Shown here piece by piece: positions 29,911 through 40,268 of a DNA stretch of 64,000 bases; positions within the stretch are counted from its first letter, which is position 1, and each line of letters opens with the position of its first letter. The stretch lies in assembly GCF_041860085.1 (NCBI RefSeq), contig NZ_CP124747.1, positions 4,960,001 through 5,024,000 on the forward strand, read 5' to 3'. Under the pieces are notes generated by a model. It did not search any database. It was not told where the DNA came from and was given only the letters and a program-made list of their open reading frames with translations. The translations under genes and the position numbers were made by a program. This stretch comes from Schlesneria sp. DSM 10557 (GTDB taxonomy: Bacteria > Planctomycetota > Planctomycetia > Planctomycetales > Planctomycetaceae).

Positions 29911-31116
29911 TCACCAGTTGTTAGGATTCATGAACCACCACCAGCGATCGGTGCGCGGTTTGAACATCAGATTCCACTGACCATCGTCCCATCGCAGGGT
30001 TGCATCGCGCCAGCCCAGCGGTACCTGTGGATAAGGATAGAAGGGACCGATATAGGGCCATGCACTGGCACTATATTGCTGCGGGTACGACACCGCAGCG
30101 GAGTTGGGGTACTGAGCATACGAGGGCCACGCGTGGTCCGGCATGCTCGGGCTGTTGTACACAGCAGGATTGGCTCCACCACCTGGATGCCCGTAGGCAG
30201 GCGGATAAGGAGGAGCTCCCCCCGGTCCCATTGGCATCCCGCCACCGGCTGGACCTCCGTAGCCTGGGTATCCCTGTCCTGGTGCAGGAGCAGGAGGAAG
30301 TTCCTGACCCGACATCTGCTGACCTGGATACTGCTGCGACATGGCGGCGTACTGAGGGCCACCTTGAGGCATGTAGGCTGCACCGCGGACATTGCCACGA
30401 GCGGCGGGGCCGGGGCCCATGCTGTCGGCACATCGCAGCCGGTTGGCGACTTTCTGCACGGCAGGGACCGATCTTGTGGCACGTTCGGCAGCAGCCCGTT
30501 CGGCCTGCGTTCCGACCGTTCCTTCCAGGGTGGCGACACCGTTCTGGAACTGAATCGAAATGTCGTAGCCGTCCAGATGGGCTGAAGTCAGAACTTCACC
30601 GATCTGCTGGGCGATCTCCTGGTTCCCGACAGCCGCTCCATTGGCACTGACTCCTTCTGGAGCCATTACTTCGGAGTTGACTTGCTTGACGCGGTCACGC
30701 TTGGCGGATTCGCCGGCGTGTCCTGCCTGAACGACACTGTTGGTCGATCCTTCGGCGTCAGCACCACGTGAACGTGATGGTGAGCCTTTCTTGCCATTGA
30801 CGGCCAGGCGATTGTCAACCTTGTTGACGCCGGAAACTTTTCCAGCCAGTTCGGTTGCCTTATCGCGGATCTTGGGGTCGTTCACGGAACCACTCAGAAC
30901 AGCGGTGCCGTCCCGGTATTCAATGCTGATCTCGCCCTGAACCTTGCCTTTGAGCGCGTTTGCAATCGATTCTGCAACGCGCTGATTGTCGGTCTTCGCT
31001 GCTCGAGATCCGGCCGCAGGTTTCGACTCCTTCGACTTCGGACTCGCCGCGAAATTCAAACCGGGGGTTGCCGCCAGCAAGCTGAGCGTTAACACCCACT
31101 TCCCGTACTTTCGCAT
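29911..31116 (-). CDS. Secreted two-BON-domain protein with aromatic C-terminus
   Basis: This is a 401-residue protein with a signal peptide (WVLTLSLLAATPGLNFAAS). Two BON domains are visible: about 44-108 (NQRVAESIANALKGKVQGEISIEYRDGTAVLSGSVND) and about 165-228 (NQEIAQQIGEVLTSAHLDGYDISIQFQNGVATLEGTVG). A long Gly/Pro/Gln/Tyr-rich stretch follows (about 235-370), and the tail is packed with Trp (TLRWDDGQWNLMFKPRTDRWWWFMNPNNW region). BON domains bind membranes or envelope components. The ATG at 31116 has an AGGAG site eight bases upstream and sits directly before the signal peptide, so the longer frame to 31260 is rejected. Confidence 0.82.
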   Translation of the reverse strand: MRKYGKWVLTLSLLAATPGLNFAASPKSKESKPAAGSRAAKTDNQRVAESIANALKGKVQGEISIEYRDGTAVLSGSVNDPKIRDKATELAGKVSGVNKVDNRLAVNGKKGSPSRSRGADAEGSTNSVVQAGHAGESAKRDRVKQVNSEVMAPEGVSANGAAVGNQEIAQQIGEVLTSAHLDGYDISIQFQNGVATLEGTVGTQAERAAAERATRSVPAVQKVANRLRCADSMGPGPAARGNVRGAAYMPQGGPQYAAMSQQYPGQQMSGQELPPAPAPGQGYPGYGGPAGGGMPMGPGGAPPYPPAYGHPGGGANPAVYNSPSMPDHAWPSYAQYPNSAAVSYPQQYSASAWPYIGPFYPYPQVPLGWRDATLRWDDGQWNLMFKPRTDRWWWFMNPNNW

Positions 31117-31556
31117 GGAACGTTCTCCTTCCAATTCCTCCCTGACATCTCTGAGGCTGGTGAGCGGAATCGTTCGCAAGGGCGGCACCCGAATGGCATT
31201 GTGTGTCGCTGGACTTGATTTTCGAACGCCAAACCGAAGTACCCCTCGATCTGGTCTCATCCGTCACTGGCAGGCGAAGCAAGCTCCGCCCGCGAGGCGC
31301 GCTGGCTCCCCGCAGTCTATTCATCGGATGAATTCACACGCTTGCACAACTTTTTCTGATTAATTCGGTAGAAAGTTTTGTAGTGATTTCAGCGAGGGTG
31401 CCGGTTTGCGGCTCAGAATGGCCAGATGCGCCGGTTTCAGGTCTCTGTTGGCGGTCCGAATCCCCTTGAGATATACTGGAAGCAGCAAAATCTGCCGGGT
31501 GAGTGAATCGCCCGGTTTTCCTCGTAGAAGAATCAATCGAAAAGGCGACGTTCGCA
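31117..31556. other. Divergent intergenic region
   Basis: This is the shared upstream region of the BON-domain gene and the acidic-tail gene, about 440 bases. No gene or recognisable site is visible. Confidence 0.4.
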
Positions 31557-32009
31557 ATGGCTAGCAAACGCATGGAGTTGAGAAAGCAGGTCGAAGCTGT
31601 TGAAGCTCGCGGCGGCTCGGTCGACACTCCAAAAAAGACAAAGAAGGCGGCCGGCACCAAAACCAAGCGAGTGAAGGAAAAGGTCCAGGCTCGCAAACGA
31701 TTGGTCTGGGTCGTGTACAACGGCAGCATGAAAGAAGAGGGGCGATTCCCCTACGACCAGCGAGATGCCGCCGAAGAGAAGATTGAGCTGCTGCGCCAGA
31801 AATCGAAGAAGATGTACTTCATTCAGCCATTGAAAGAAGTCATCGGTGAGCCACCCGGTACTTCCAAGCCAATTTCCGTTGCCGAAATTGAAGATGATGA
31901 ACAGAAGGTTCTGAAAAGAGCCAGCCTGGAAGACGAGGACGAGGAGGAAGAAGAGGAAGAAGACGACGAGGATGAAGAAGAGGAAGAAGACGACGACGAC
32001 GATGAATAA
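31557..32009 (+). CDS. Small protein with basic N-terminus and poly-acidic tail
   Basis: This is a 150-residue protein of unknown family. The N-terminus (MASKRMELRKQVEAVEARGG, then a Lys-rich KKTKKAAGTKTKRVKEK) is strongly basic. The centre reads RLVWVVYNGSMKEEGRFPYDQRDAAEEKIELLRQKSKKMYFIQPLKEVI, a compact fold-sized unit. The last 33 or so residues are almost only Asp and Glu. Such charge separation occurs in nucleic-acid-associated and chaperone-like proteins. The ATG at 31557 is the first one next to the basic start. The acidic tail is encoded by GAG/GAA/GAC/GAT codons in a purine-rich tract. Confidence 0.75.
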   Translation: MASKRMELRKQVEAVEARGGSVDTPKKTKKAAGTKTKRVKEKVQARKRLVWVVYNGSMKEEGRFPYDQRDAAEEKIELLRQKSKKMYFIQPLKEVIGEPPGTSKPISVAEIEDDEQKVLKRASLEDEDEEEEEEEDDEDEEEEEDDDDDE

Positions 32010-32692
32010 CGTCGTCTGACTGATCGGCGACATTCATGCGGCCCCCGGCTCGGTTTCGAGTCGGTCGGGCTGTGTGGAGACAAAAAAGGGCCCCTTGAGG
32101 GCTCTGGTCTCAGTCGCTGTCGATTCGCGCCCCTGCCGCGCTCCCGCCCTTGCGGTGGAGGATTGGTCCTGTTGTCTTTGGAGTGCCCCTTTTTCGCTTC
32201 GGTTCCGAGTCGTTCTCCCGGGGCCGTCTGCAGGGGTGTTCGAGATTGGGCGATGTGTTCCCGCTGGCGGCGGAATGGATCGCGGTTTCCGGTCGATAAA
32301 ACAAAGAACTCACCCCGATTTGTCGGGGTGAGTTCTTTGTTTTAGTGCGAGGCCCGCTGGCTACCGCGTCGGCTGATTGTGGTTTGACGACAAGCGGATT
32401 GCCGGGGTTGTGTCGGCTGGACCTGCCCGGTTCGCCATGTCGCGGGATGGGCGACTGGCGGTGAATCGTGATGCAGGAGCTGTTCTGGTTTCTCTGCTGG
32501 CGTGCTAGACGAGGTCACTGTATCTGCACCGCGTCCTTTGTGTCTGGACCACATCCGAGGTGCCGATGGCTGCTGGAAAACTTCCCCTCAGTCGGTGTCA
32601 GTCTAACGATCTCTGCGGGGTGTCATCTCGCGACATTCGACTCTGGTGCGCATGCGACTCTGGTGTGCACGGTGCGAGTGCGGAGTGCCGAC
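32010..32692. other. Gap between convergent small genes
   Basis: About 680 bases. The supported feature is the bidirectional terminator at 32301-32340. I see no credible gene. Confidence 0.4.
32301..32340. terminator. Perfect 18-base bidirectional terminator
   Basis: The arms 32301-32318 and 32323-32340 are perfect reverse complements with a four-base loop. The A-rich start and T-rich end give a T-tract on both strands. It lies between convergent genes and can end transcripts from both sides. Confidence 0.85.
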
Positions 32693-32866
32693 CTATTCCT
32701 TGATTCCGAGCTTGTCACGCATGGCCTTGACCTGATTGCGGAAATGATTCGCGTGGAACATCCAGGTTCGTCGCTTTGGCTTGCTTCCGGCAACAGAGGC
32801 AAGTCGCTCGTACTTTTCGGCCAGGGCGATCTTCACGTCAATCTTCTTCAATTCGACTTTGGACAT
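32693..32866 (-). CDS. 57-residue basic small protein
   Basis: This short frame was found by translating the minus strand directly. It reads MSKVELKKIDVKIALAEKYE and continues RLASVAGSKPKRRTWMFHANHFRNQVKAMRDKLGIKE, a basic, helix-favouring protein with no signal. AAGG stands about ten bases before the ATG. Composition and the absence of rare-looking stretches suggest a real gene, although I cannot name a family. The basic nature suggests a nucleic-acid or ribosome-associated role, which is inference only. It is followed by a bidirectional terminator 350 bases away. Confidence 0.7.
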   Translation of the reverse strand: MSKVELKKIDVKIALAEKYERLASVAGSKPKRRTWMFHANHFRNQVKAMRDKLGIKE

Positions 32867-34862
32867 CTATAGAGACCTTCAACCAAAAACAACCGAAACC
32901 GTCTATCGAAAAGCAATAGACCCGGCGGACCGTCGACGAATCCCGAATGTTAGCGGATTTCCTTCGTCGAGTGTAGCCATGAAAGTAAGAATTTGATGGA
33001 CCGAATATCGTGTTGGTTCATAGTGTCACTTTGATGCGTTGTGCGCGGGTTAGTGTACGGGAATGGTGCGGTTTTTCGTTTTTTTGAAAGATGTGGCCTA
33101 GAAAAACACCAGCCAATGTCGCTATTTTGTGGAAGTGTTCAAGGAAAGCGAAGCGCCTGTTCGGAAATGCTGGTCACACCTTTCTGCAGTTGCTTCGGTT
33201 TCGTGCGCACGAAGACGTGAAGAGTAATGGAACTCGGACCAAAGGATTGACACGGTTCCACCAAAGGATTGAGCGCTCAAGCCGCAAGTGGATGGTTGTT
33301 GATGGTTGCTGGTCGCAGAGCTTTTCGGAAGCGAATCCGATTTTCGCCAAATCGAATAAGCAGCGTCCAGTCTCGATCGACACTGTTCTCGTGTGCAGAT
33401 CTGGTCACTATTGAGGTTCAGTTCTCTGTCGAATTCTGCTCTTTCTTTCGGCAGCGTTCGGGCTCTCGGAGCTTGAGCGACTCTTCAATTCCGCTTGGCG
33501 AGACTAAGTGGTCTCGCCGCAGTGACGTCGGCAGCGGTGCGACAGGGCCCAGGGAAGGCACCTCAACAGCGCATGATGTTGCTTCTCCCATCATCGAGAG
33601 TAGCGCCGGAAGCTTGTCAGCTGATCAGTCGTTCTCTGGTCGATTGAGGACCAGGTCGGGCGGTCAAGTGACATCTTGTTCACGGCGGAATTCTCTCCAG
33701 GCGCCAGTGGTCGACTCGACGGGGCTGGGATCCGATTCTGCTTTCTTAACCTGTCTTTCTTCCGGTCGATGTCGTCAGGATGTTGACGGTGGAGTTGCGA
33801 AAAGAGGACAGAATCGGAACGGTCGAGCCTCCTACGTCTGGCGAATTGGGGGTGACGGAGTTGCTCCAGATTGGTTTTTCGCTAGGGCAGCAGGTCAAAA
33901 GCTGTGCGGTAGCGAGGTCTGGGGCTCGGCGAATCATCGCGACCGAGGAAGTGGTGAGGTCCGGCGAGCAGGAAGCTTGCAATTTCCACAGGCAGGTCCC
34001 TTGCGAAGAGGCGACGGCCTGTCTGTGGGTGGCATGGTACGTGCACGGGGGTGGGCTGGTCCGTCTTGGGGTAATCTTTCGAACAGTTGTCGCTGCCTTG
34101 CGTACATCTGCCATTTTGAAAGTGAAGTCAGGTCGGATTTGATCTCCACTCGTCGAAAGTTCGTTGACGCGAATGTCAGGGTTTGGGAGAGATTGGGGCT
34201 TACGCTTAACAGACTGGACAAATGTCGTGACTACCCAAGTTACTTATTCTGTTTGTTCAGTGGTAAAGCGTGAATTCGCGTTACGCGTAGCTGCGTAAAG
34301 CCGCAGCACTCCGCATGGAAGCCAAAAAAAGTCTTGCTGAAAAAATCAATGTTGGGATAATCCCGTGGAGCTGCCTGCTGTGCGTTTGTTGTGACCGTAA
34401 CGCATGTGGAGGTGGTTTAAGGATTCATAGGTTCGCATTGCTGAAAGGCAAGTGGATTTTAAGGAAAAATTTCCAGGGACGGGTTGGGTGAACGGACCCA
34501 CATCACAGTCGAAGGAATGGCTGATTGGGGGACTTCTTAGGACCCTGCAGATCATGCTTACCGGATGGTTGTGGTAAGGAAGTCCAATGTCGTCATTGTT
34601 TCCGAGTCGAAGATTCGGAGAGATGGAATGACGCAGTTGAGCGGGTCGACGGACTCGAAGACGTTGGCCCGCGACCGATCGAGTAGATTGGATTTCAAAC
34701 AGGTTTAGCGGATTTAACGAGGATGGACGTGAAGACAAGTTTGGTTTCAGGGGAGAACGCCATGTGACCTTCTCGGTCGCAGGACCCACCCGCTGATAAG
34801 ACATTTCAACAATCCGCGCTCTTAACATTCGATCGTGCTAGAAATTGAAGAAAGACCACCAG
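32867..34862. other. About 2 kb without a credible gene
   Basis: Open frames exist here (the longest at 33269-34273, plus strand) but their translations are rich in Ser, Arg, Cys and Trp without hydrophobic core patterning, and frames switch often, as in non-coding or decayed DNA. A short tandem repeat of a 12-base unit occurs at 33239-33250 and 33261-33272. I recognise no tRNA, tmRNA, RNase P or SRP motif, and no transposase remnant. The end must hold the promoter of the PEP-CTERM gene. Confidence 0.5.
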
Positions 34863-35639
34863 ATGAGAATCCTACCGAAATTCTTAACCCGTCGTGCGCT
34901 GCTTTGTGCTGCGCTCCTGATTGTTAACGGTGCAAGCCAGTGCTTTGCCGGTGCGATCGCAACGCCACCAGGTGTCTGGGGAGGACAACAGTTCCGCATC
35001 GTGTTTGTCACACCAAACACCACCAATGCGACGTCTTCGAACATCAGCGACTATGATGATTTTGTGAATGCACAAGCAGGGGGCGCTACTTACAACGGAG
35101 TCACTGTTCAGTGGCAGGCAATGGCCTCCACCAACGCGGTAAACGCCCGTGATCACGTTGGGCAAACCGGTACGGCAGTCTACCTGGCTGACGGAACTAA
35201 GGTTGCCAACTCGGACACCACCGCTGCAGGTGGATTGTGGAGTGCCGGTGGACTTCAGGCCAACATCAGCCAGGACCTGGATGGTAATGACTACTCAGGT
35301 CTTGTTTGGACCGGATCCAGCGGGATTGGTACGACGTACGCAACGATTCCCGTTCCTGGCGATCCACCGGTCCAGTGGGGATTGGGATCAAGCGGCTTTA
35401 ACGGCAACAACAAGTCGGAAACCGGGAGCATCCTCGGTGGTATCGGTGGTTACACGTGGCTCTCGATTCCAGCCGGTGTCCAACTGAATACCGACCTCTA
35501 CCAGGTCTACGGAATTTCAGAAGTTCTGACCGCAGTGCCCGAACCTTCGTCGTTCCTCATGTCGGGGATCGGACTTGTCGCAATCGGCTTCGTGACGAAG
35601 TTGCGACGCCGTCAGGCAGTCGGTTCAGAAACGGTTTGA
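34863..35639 (+). CDS. PEP-CTERM sorted secreted protein
   Basis: This is a 258-residue secreted protein. Its signal peptide is RRALLCAALLIVNGASQCFAG. The C-terminus has the PEP-CTERM sorting tag: VPEPSSF, then a hydrophobic helix and the basic ending KLRRRQ, which an exosortase (EpsH/XrtA type) would recognise. The body has the recurring FVTPNTTNATSSNISDYDDFVNAQA and WQAMASTNAVNARDHVGQTG segments known from other PEP-CTERM proteins of unknown role. Ser/Thr/Asn richness suggests glycosylation or surface exposure. No exosortase gene lies in this window. Confidence 0.87.
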   Translation: MRILPKFLTRRALLCAALLIVNGASQCFAGAIATPPGVWGGQQFRIVFVTPNTTNATSSNISDYDDFVNAQAGGATYNGVTVQWQAMASTNAVNARDHVGQTGTAVYLADGTKVANSDTTAAGGLWSAGGLQANISQDLDGNDYSGLVWTGSSGIGTTYATIPVPGDPPVQWGLGSSGFNGNNKSETGSILGGIGGYTWLSIPAGVQLNTDLYQVYGISEVLTAVPEPSSFLMSGIGLVAIGFVTKLRRRQAVGSETV

Positions 35640-36124
35640 TATGAAAACGGTCACACGTTTGATCTAAATCGATCATAGTGCAAAGTTGAGAAAAGCGGGC
35701 TGTGGTTTCACCACAGCCCGTTTTTCTTTCACGGCCTTCGCTGTAACAGAGGCGATCGAACCTCGCAGCCGGCCTGGGTACGGAACCTCGTTCCCCGCAC
35801 ATCAGCCGCAACGTATCCGCAAGAGGAAACGCTCGTCACAGGACTCGCCCTCATCAGAAGCCCTTTTGGATGCGCGGTCGGTCCGGTTCGTTTTTGTTTC
35901 CCGTACAAGCGGCGGTCGAACGGAACGGGCGTCTCAGACTCAATGATGAGCGGCTGATCCACCGGGAACGCGAGGGGTGCTGCCGGGTGCTGAGGGTGTG
36001 GGCGGCAGTGCCATCGCAAAGCCGCCTGATCGGGGCTGAGTCCTTTTCAGGGCATGATCCGAGCCTGTTCCTGGGCGGATCGTCCCGTATTGCCTGGTCG
36101 CGAAACGGTGTGGGGATCGCAGTG
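35640..36124. other. Gap between PEP-CTERM gene and smc
   Basis: This holds the terminator at 35696-35725 and otherwise no supported feature between two convergent genes. Confidence 0.4.
35696..35725 (+). terminator. Terminator of the PEP-CTERM gene
   Basis: A 10-base perfect stem (35696-35705 with 35711-35720), GC-rich and with a tiny loop, is followed by five T. It lies 56 bases after the stop. Confidence 0.9.
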
Positions 36125-39100
36125 CTACGCAGCGGACGATTGTTGAGGCGAGGTCTTGAAGTTGCCGTCGTCGCTGACGTCTTCGAATCGGACGCTCATT
36201 CGTTTTGAGATCCCCGACTCTTCCATCGTCACTCCGTAGAGGACGTCGGCGACCGTCATTGATCGCTTATGGTGCGTGATCATGATGAACTGGGTGGATT
36301 GCTGGAATGCCTTCACCACCGCAGTGAACCGTTCGACGTTGGCTTCGTCCAGTGCCGCATCGACTTCGTCAAGGATACAGAACGGGCTGGGCTTGCTCTT
36401 GAAGATCGCCATGATCAACGCGATGGCCGTCATGGTTTTTTCACCCCCGCTCAGCAAGGAAATGCTGCGAAGTTCTTTCCCGGGGGGACGGGCCGCGATG
36501 TCGATGCCGCAGTCGAGCACGTCGTCGGGGTCTTCGAGGACAATGTCCCCTTCACCTCCACCGAACACCTGACGGAACAGTTCCTGAAAATTCTTTCGAA
36601 TTGTCTCGAACGTCTCGGAGAACAGGCGCCGACTTTCGGAATTGATCTTCCGGATGATGTCTTCCAGTGTCTGTTTGGCTTCGACCAGGTCCTGCAATTG
36701 GGATGAAAGCTGCGAATAGCGGCTTTCCAGCATGTCCAGATCGCGGAGGCTGTCCGTGTTGACGGCCCCCATCAGTTTCAGTTGTTTTCGCAACCGGTTC
36801 ACACGGGATTCAATTTCCGGCCGGACGTCTTCGAATCGCAATCCGCCAAATGGCGAATCTTCGTCGGTGTCCGTAGCGTCCTTATCCTGATGGTCGCTGC
36901 CGGTCGATGCCATTTCACCAGCATCCGGGTCGGTTACGTGCCCGGAATGGACTTCGCGGGTTATCCGGGTTTCGAGTTCACCCTCTGCCGGATCGCTGGC
37001 CGTCGCGTGGGACACGTCACCTGGTGCAGCGGCCTTGGCCGCTGCGGACTTTCGGCCTGCGTTCAGCCCATTCTTACCGAGACCGCCCCGTTCGTCGAGG
37101 AAGAGTTTGAATGCGGAAACACCTGACTGGACTACCTCAGACAGTTGCAACTGGTAGTCTTCTTCGAGTTGCTCGGCCAGTTTGGCGAGTGAGTTGTTCA
37201 TGTCGCGGACGCGGATCTCGTCCGTATGATGGCGATCGGCCAGTTCACGGCGTTCCTTGCGGATGACAAGTTCCTGCTCGACGATCTGACTTCGCTCCAC
37301 GCGAAGGCCCATTTTCTGTCGGTCGAGTCCTCGTGCCGCCGTCTGGATCTGTTCGGCCGTGAGCAGTAATTCGTCACGCATGGCACGGGTATTCAGGATC
37401 TGAAGCAGGATCTGCGATCGTTTACTCGTCGACATCACGAATCGGCGTTCGGCTTCTTCATCCTGTGCAGAGCGGGATTGGTGCTCTACTTTCAGTCGCA
37501 GCACGTGGGCCTGAAGTCCGTCGAGACGTTCTCGTTGTTTTACGAGGTCGAGCTGCCCTTCACTCCGTCGCTGCTCAATCTCTCGACAAGCTTTTTCCAG
37601 CGTCTGCAGTTCCTCTCCGGCGACATCGAGTTTTGCCGCAAGTTGCTGGAGCTGTTGCTCGGTCGCGAGAGCCTGTTCTTCCACCAGTGCGAGTTCCTGT
37701 TGCTGGTTTCGCAGAATCTCATCGCTACTGGCAAGTTGTTCGCTCAGGGTCTGCCGTTCCTGTTTCAGCCGATCGAGGGTTTGATCAACGGCAGACAGTT
37801 CCGCCTTGAGATCAGCCAGTCGCTGATTCGCGTAGTCGAGTTCCGCCGCAGCGGCCTCCAGTTCTGTGTCGGCGCCGGTGAGTGACTGATACATCGCCTG
37901 AAGCGAGCTTTCTGCGGCGGTGATATCGCGATCCAGCAGGGACAGGTCGTTTTTCAGTCGCCGCAGTTCGCTCTTGCGAGACAGCAGTGACGTTTCGCTA
38001 CGGATCGGGCCGACGATCAGGGTTCCATTCGCTTCGAGCAATTCCCCTTGCAGCGTCACGAATCGCAAGTTCGCACCGGGACCCGTTGCAAGGCGCACGG
38101 CCACGTCCATGGATTGGACGATCCAGGTGTCCGCCAGGACCGCCGCGGCAAGTCCCTCGATTCCCTTGGTGGAAGCGACCAGCAAATCCGCTCGCATGAC
38201 GACCCCGGGTTCCTGAGAGAGATCAGGAAGGGCCGCAGGATTGAGCTGCAGATGGATGAAGCGGTGATTTCGAGTGACGGGGGGGACGGCAGCGCGGCTG
38301 GTGCGGTCGGGAATCGCCAGAAAGCCGACGCGACCCGAAAGCTGAACGGTCCCCTGGTTCAGGTAATCGAGCAGTGCCTGATACTCTTTGAGAATGATGA
38401 GCTGAGCCCGCGAGCCGAGTGCCACTTCGAGTAGTGCGGCCCGTTCGAGATCGACATCCAGCAGGTCAGCAACGCAGCCCTGGATGGAATTCCACGGCGC
38501 TTCTCGCGATGTGCGGGCTCGGGTGAGGATATCTTTCACCCCGATCCCCACCCCTTCCTGACGCAGTTCGAGGTCTTCCAGCAGGCTCTTGCGAGCCTGC
38601 GCTGCACTGCGGCGTTCTCTCAGTTCCGCGAGCGATTGTTTGGCATTCTCTTGAACGCCCATCAAGTGGCTGCGGTGAGCCTGAGTGTTCCGCAGGCTTT
38701 GCAATGCGGCGGTCTGGATCTGGGCAGCGACGTTGGCGCGCTCGAGGCAGCGTCCCCGCTCGATTTCCCGTTCGGCAAGAGTCCCTTCGAGAGCGTCTCG
38801 CAGAGACAGGATTCTTTGTCGATCGGTCTGCTGTCCCGCAATATGAGCCCGTAGGGAGGCGACGGAGTTGGTGGAGGCCGAGACGGTTCGGGTGAGTTCC
38901 AGACGCTGGGTGCGGTCACGTTCCACTTCTTCGCGTCGTTCTGCAAGCTGGCGTGCCGCCACCTGCAGGCGTTCTTCCTCGTCCGCAACGCGTTGCTGAT
39001 TCGTCGCGTAGTCGGCTTCGACTTGTTCCAGCCGCTGCTGCTCGAGCTCGATCTCCAGCGTTGTCGCTTGTGCCCGGCGGGCCAGGGTCAGCTTCTGCTT

Positions 39101-40063
39101 GCGGAGACGGGCAAGCTCTGACTCCAGTTCCTGAAGACGAGCACTCTGGAACTGAATCGTCGCTTCGTGACCGGCGATCGCTTCGCGTCCGATGGAGTTC
39201 TGGCGTTCGACGTCGCGAAGTTGATCATCGAGCGTAGCGAGTTCCGCGTCGAAGGCCGCCTCACGTTGTTCGATGACAGCCTGTCGCTCGTTCAAGACGG
39301 CAAGTCGCCCGCTGGAGACGACAAGTTGATCCTCCAGGATTTTTCGTTCGGCGGTGAGGTGTCGGAAATCATCTGCCGCCAGACCTAGCCACCACTGCTT
39401 CAGCGCGGTCGAGATATCGTGGTATTTGGCCGCCTTGGCAGCCTGGCTGCGAGTGGAGTTCAGTTGCGCTTCGACTTCGTCGACGATGTCGGTCAGGCGT
39501 TCGAGATTCTGCCCCACGCGTTCGAGTTTTTTCTGCGCCTCAACCTTACGGGCCTTGAAACGGCTGATTCCCGCCGCTTCTTCGAAGACAGCACGTCGGC
39601 TGGCCGAATTTCCCTGCAGAATCTGATCGACACGTCCCTGTTCGATGATGCTGTAGGCGGCTGTCCCCGCTCCAGTTCCCAGAAACAGGTCCTTGATATC
39701 CTTCAGTCGCGCGGGAGCCCGATTGAGAAGGTACTCGGCATCGCCGTTTCTCCAGATTCTTCGGCCGATCTGAACTTCCTGCATGTCGAGCGGAAGCTGA
39801 CCCTGGGAGTTATCGAAGGTTAATGTCGCCTCGGCGAAGGCGCTGGCTTTACGACTGGACGAACCGTTGAAGATGACGTCCGTCATCTCTTTGCCACGGA
39901 GACTTTTGGCGGACTGGTCTCCCAGAATCCACTTCATTGCGTCGACGACGTTGCTCTTCCCGCTCCCATTCGGTCCGACAACGCAGTTAATACCTGTCGA
40001 AAAATCGAATCGAGTTCGGTCGGCGAAACTCTTGAAGCCGAACAGTTCGAGTGACTTGAGCAT
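36125..40063 (-). CDS. smc: Chromosome segregation protein SMC
   Basis: SMC is the long coiled-coil ATPase of bacterial condensin, which organises and segregates chromosomes. The 1312-residue chain shows the N-terminal ATPase half with the P-loop [11 protein letters not shown] (residues 28-38) and [11 protein letters not shown]. It continues with the first coiled coil (about 170-500), the hinge (about 510-660) with VGVKDI, and the returning coiled coil. The C-terminal half has [19 protein letters not shown] and Walker [21 protein letters not shown] Ser/Asp/Gly-rich segment of about 85 residues (about 990-1075) interrupts the returning coiled coil just before the GAVNTDSL region. The ATG at 40063 starts at [15 protein letters not shown], the canonical SMC start. 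No scpA or scpB gene is adjacent. Confidence 0.96.
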   Translation of the reverse strand: MLKSLELFGFKSFADRTRFDFSTGINCVVGPNGSGKSNVVDAMKWILGDQSAKSLRGKEMTDVIFNGSSSRKASAFAEATLTFDNSQGQLPLDMQEVQIGRRIWRNGDAEYLLNRAPARLKDIKDLFLGTGAGTAAYSIIEQGRVDQILQGNSASRRAVFEEAAGISRFKARKVEAQKKLERVGQNLERLTDIVDEVEAQLNSTRSQAAKAAKYHDISTALKQWWLGLAADDFRHLTAERKILEDQLVVSSGRLAVLNERQAVIEQREAAFDAELATLDDQLRDVERQNSIGREAIAGHEATIQFQSARLQELESELARLRKQKLTLARRAQATTLEIELEQQRLEQVEADYATNQQRVADEEERLQVAARQLAERREEVERDRTQRLELTRTVSASTNSVASLRAHIAGQQTDRQRILSLRDALEGTLAEREIERGRCLERANVAAQIQTAALQSLRNTQAHRSHLMGVQENAKQSLAELRERRSAAQARKSLLEDLELRQEGVGIGVKDILTRARTSREAPWNSIQGCVADLLDVDLERAALLEVALGSRAQLIILKEYQALLDYLNQGTVQLSGRVGFLAIPDRTSRAAVPPVTRNHRFIHLQLNPAALPDLSQEPGVVMRADLLVASTKGIEGLAAAVLADTWIVQSMDVAVRLATGPGANLRFVTLQGELLEANGTLIVGPIRSETSLLSRKSELRRLKNDLSLLDRDITAAESSLQAMYQSLTGADTELEAAAAELDYANQRLADLKAELSAVDQTLDRLKQERQTLSEQLASSDEILRNQQQELALVEEQALATEQQLQQLAAKLDVAGEELQTLEKACREIEQRRSEGQLDLVKQRERLDGLQAHVLRLKVEHQSRSAQDEEAERRFVMSTSKRSQILLQILNTRAMRDELLLTAEQIQTAARGLDRQKMGLRVERSQIVEQELVIRKERRELADRHHTDEIRVRDMNNSLAKLAEQLEEDYQLQLSEVVQSGVSAFKLFLDERGGLGKNGLNAGRKSAAAKAAAPGDVSHATASDPAEGELETRITREVHSGHVTDPDAGEMASTGSDHQDKDATDTDEDSPFGGLRFEDVRPEIESRVNRLRKQLKLMGAVNTDSLRDLDMLESRYSQLSSQLQDLVEAKQTLEDIIRKINSESRRLFSETFETIRKNFQELFRQVFGGGEGDIVLEDPDDVLDCGIDIAARPPGKELRSISLLSGGEKTMTAIALIMAIFKSKPSPFCILDEVDAALDEANVERFTAVVKAFQQSTQFIMITHHKRSMTVADVLYGVTMEESGISKRMSVRFEDVSDDGNFKTSPQQSSAA

Positions 40064-40268
40064 TTTGGGGTATCGCGTAAGGGAATGACTCATTCCCGGT
40101 CGGTCGCTGGTGCGGCCTTCGTGTCGTTGACGGGACTCGCAGAGGGGATCGCTCTGCTCTTCGGATCTTCTTCGGTCCGGGGAGTGTGAGCGTCCCTGAG
40201 TGAAGTGGATTCAGTATGTCGGGATGGGCCTCGGCTTTCGGCGGGAACAGGATGGGAATGGGGACGTG

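Noticed and set aside
31920-32009. Purine-rich tract that looks like a simple repeat
   Set aside because: It encodes the Asp/Glu tail of a real frame with mixed codons, not a perfect DNA repeat.
33269-34273. 334-residue plus-strand frame in the gene-free zone
   Set aside because: The translation is Ser/Arg/Cys-rich, without hydrophobic periodicity or a recognisable motif, and overlapping frames of similar size exist; not supported as a gene.
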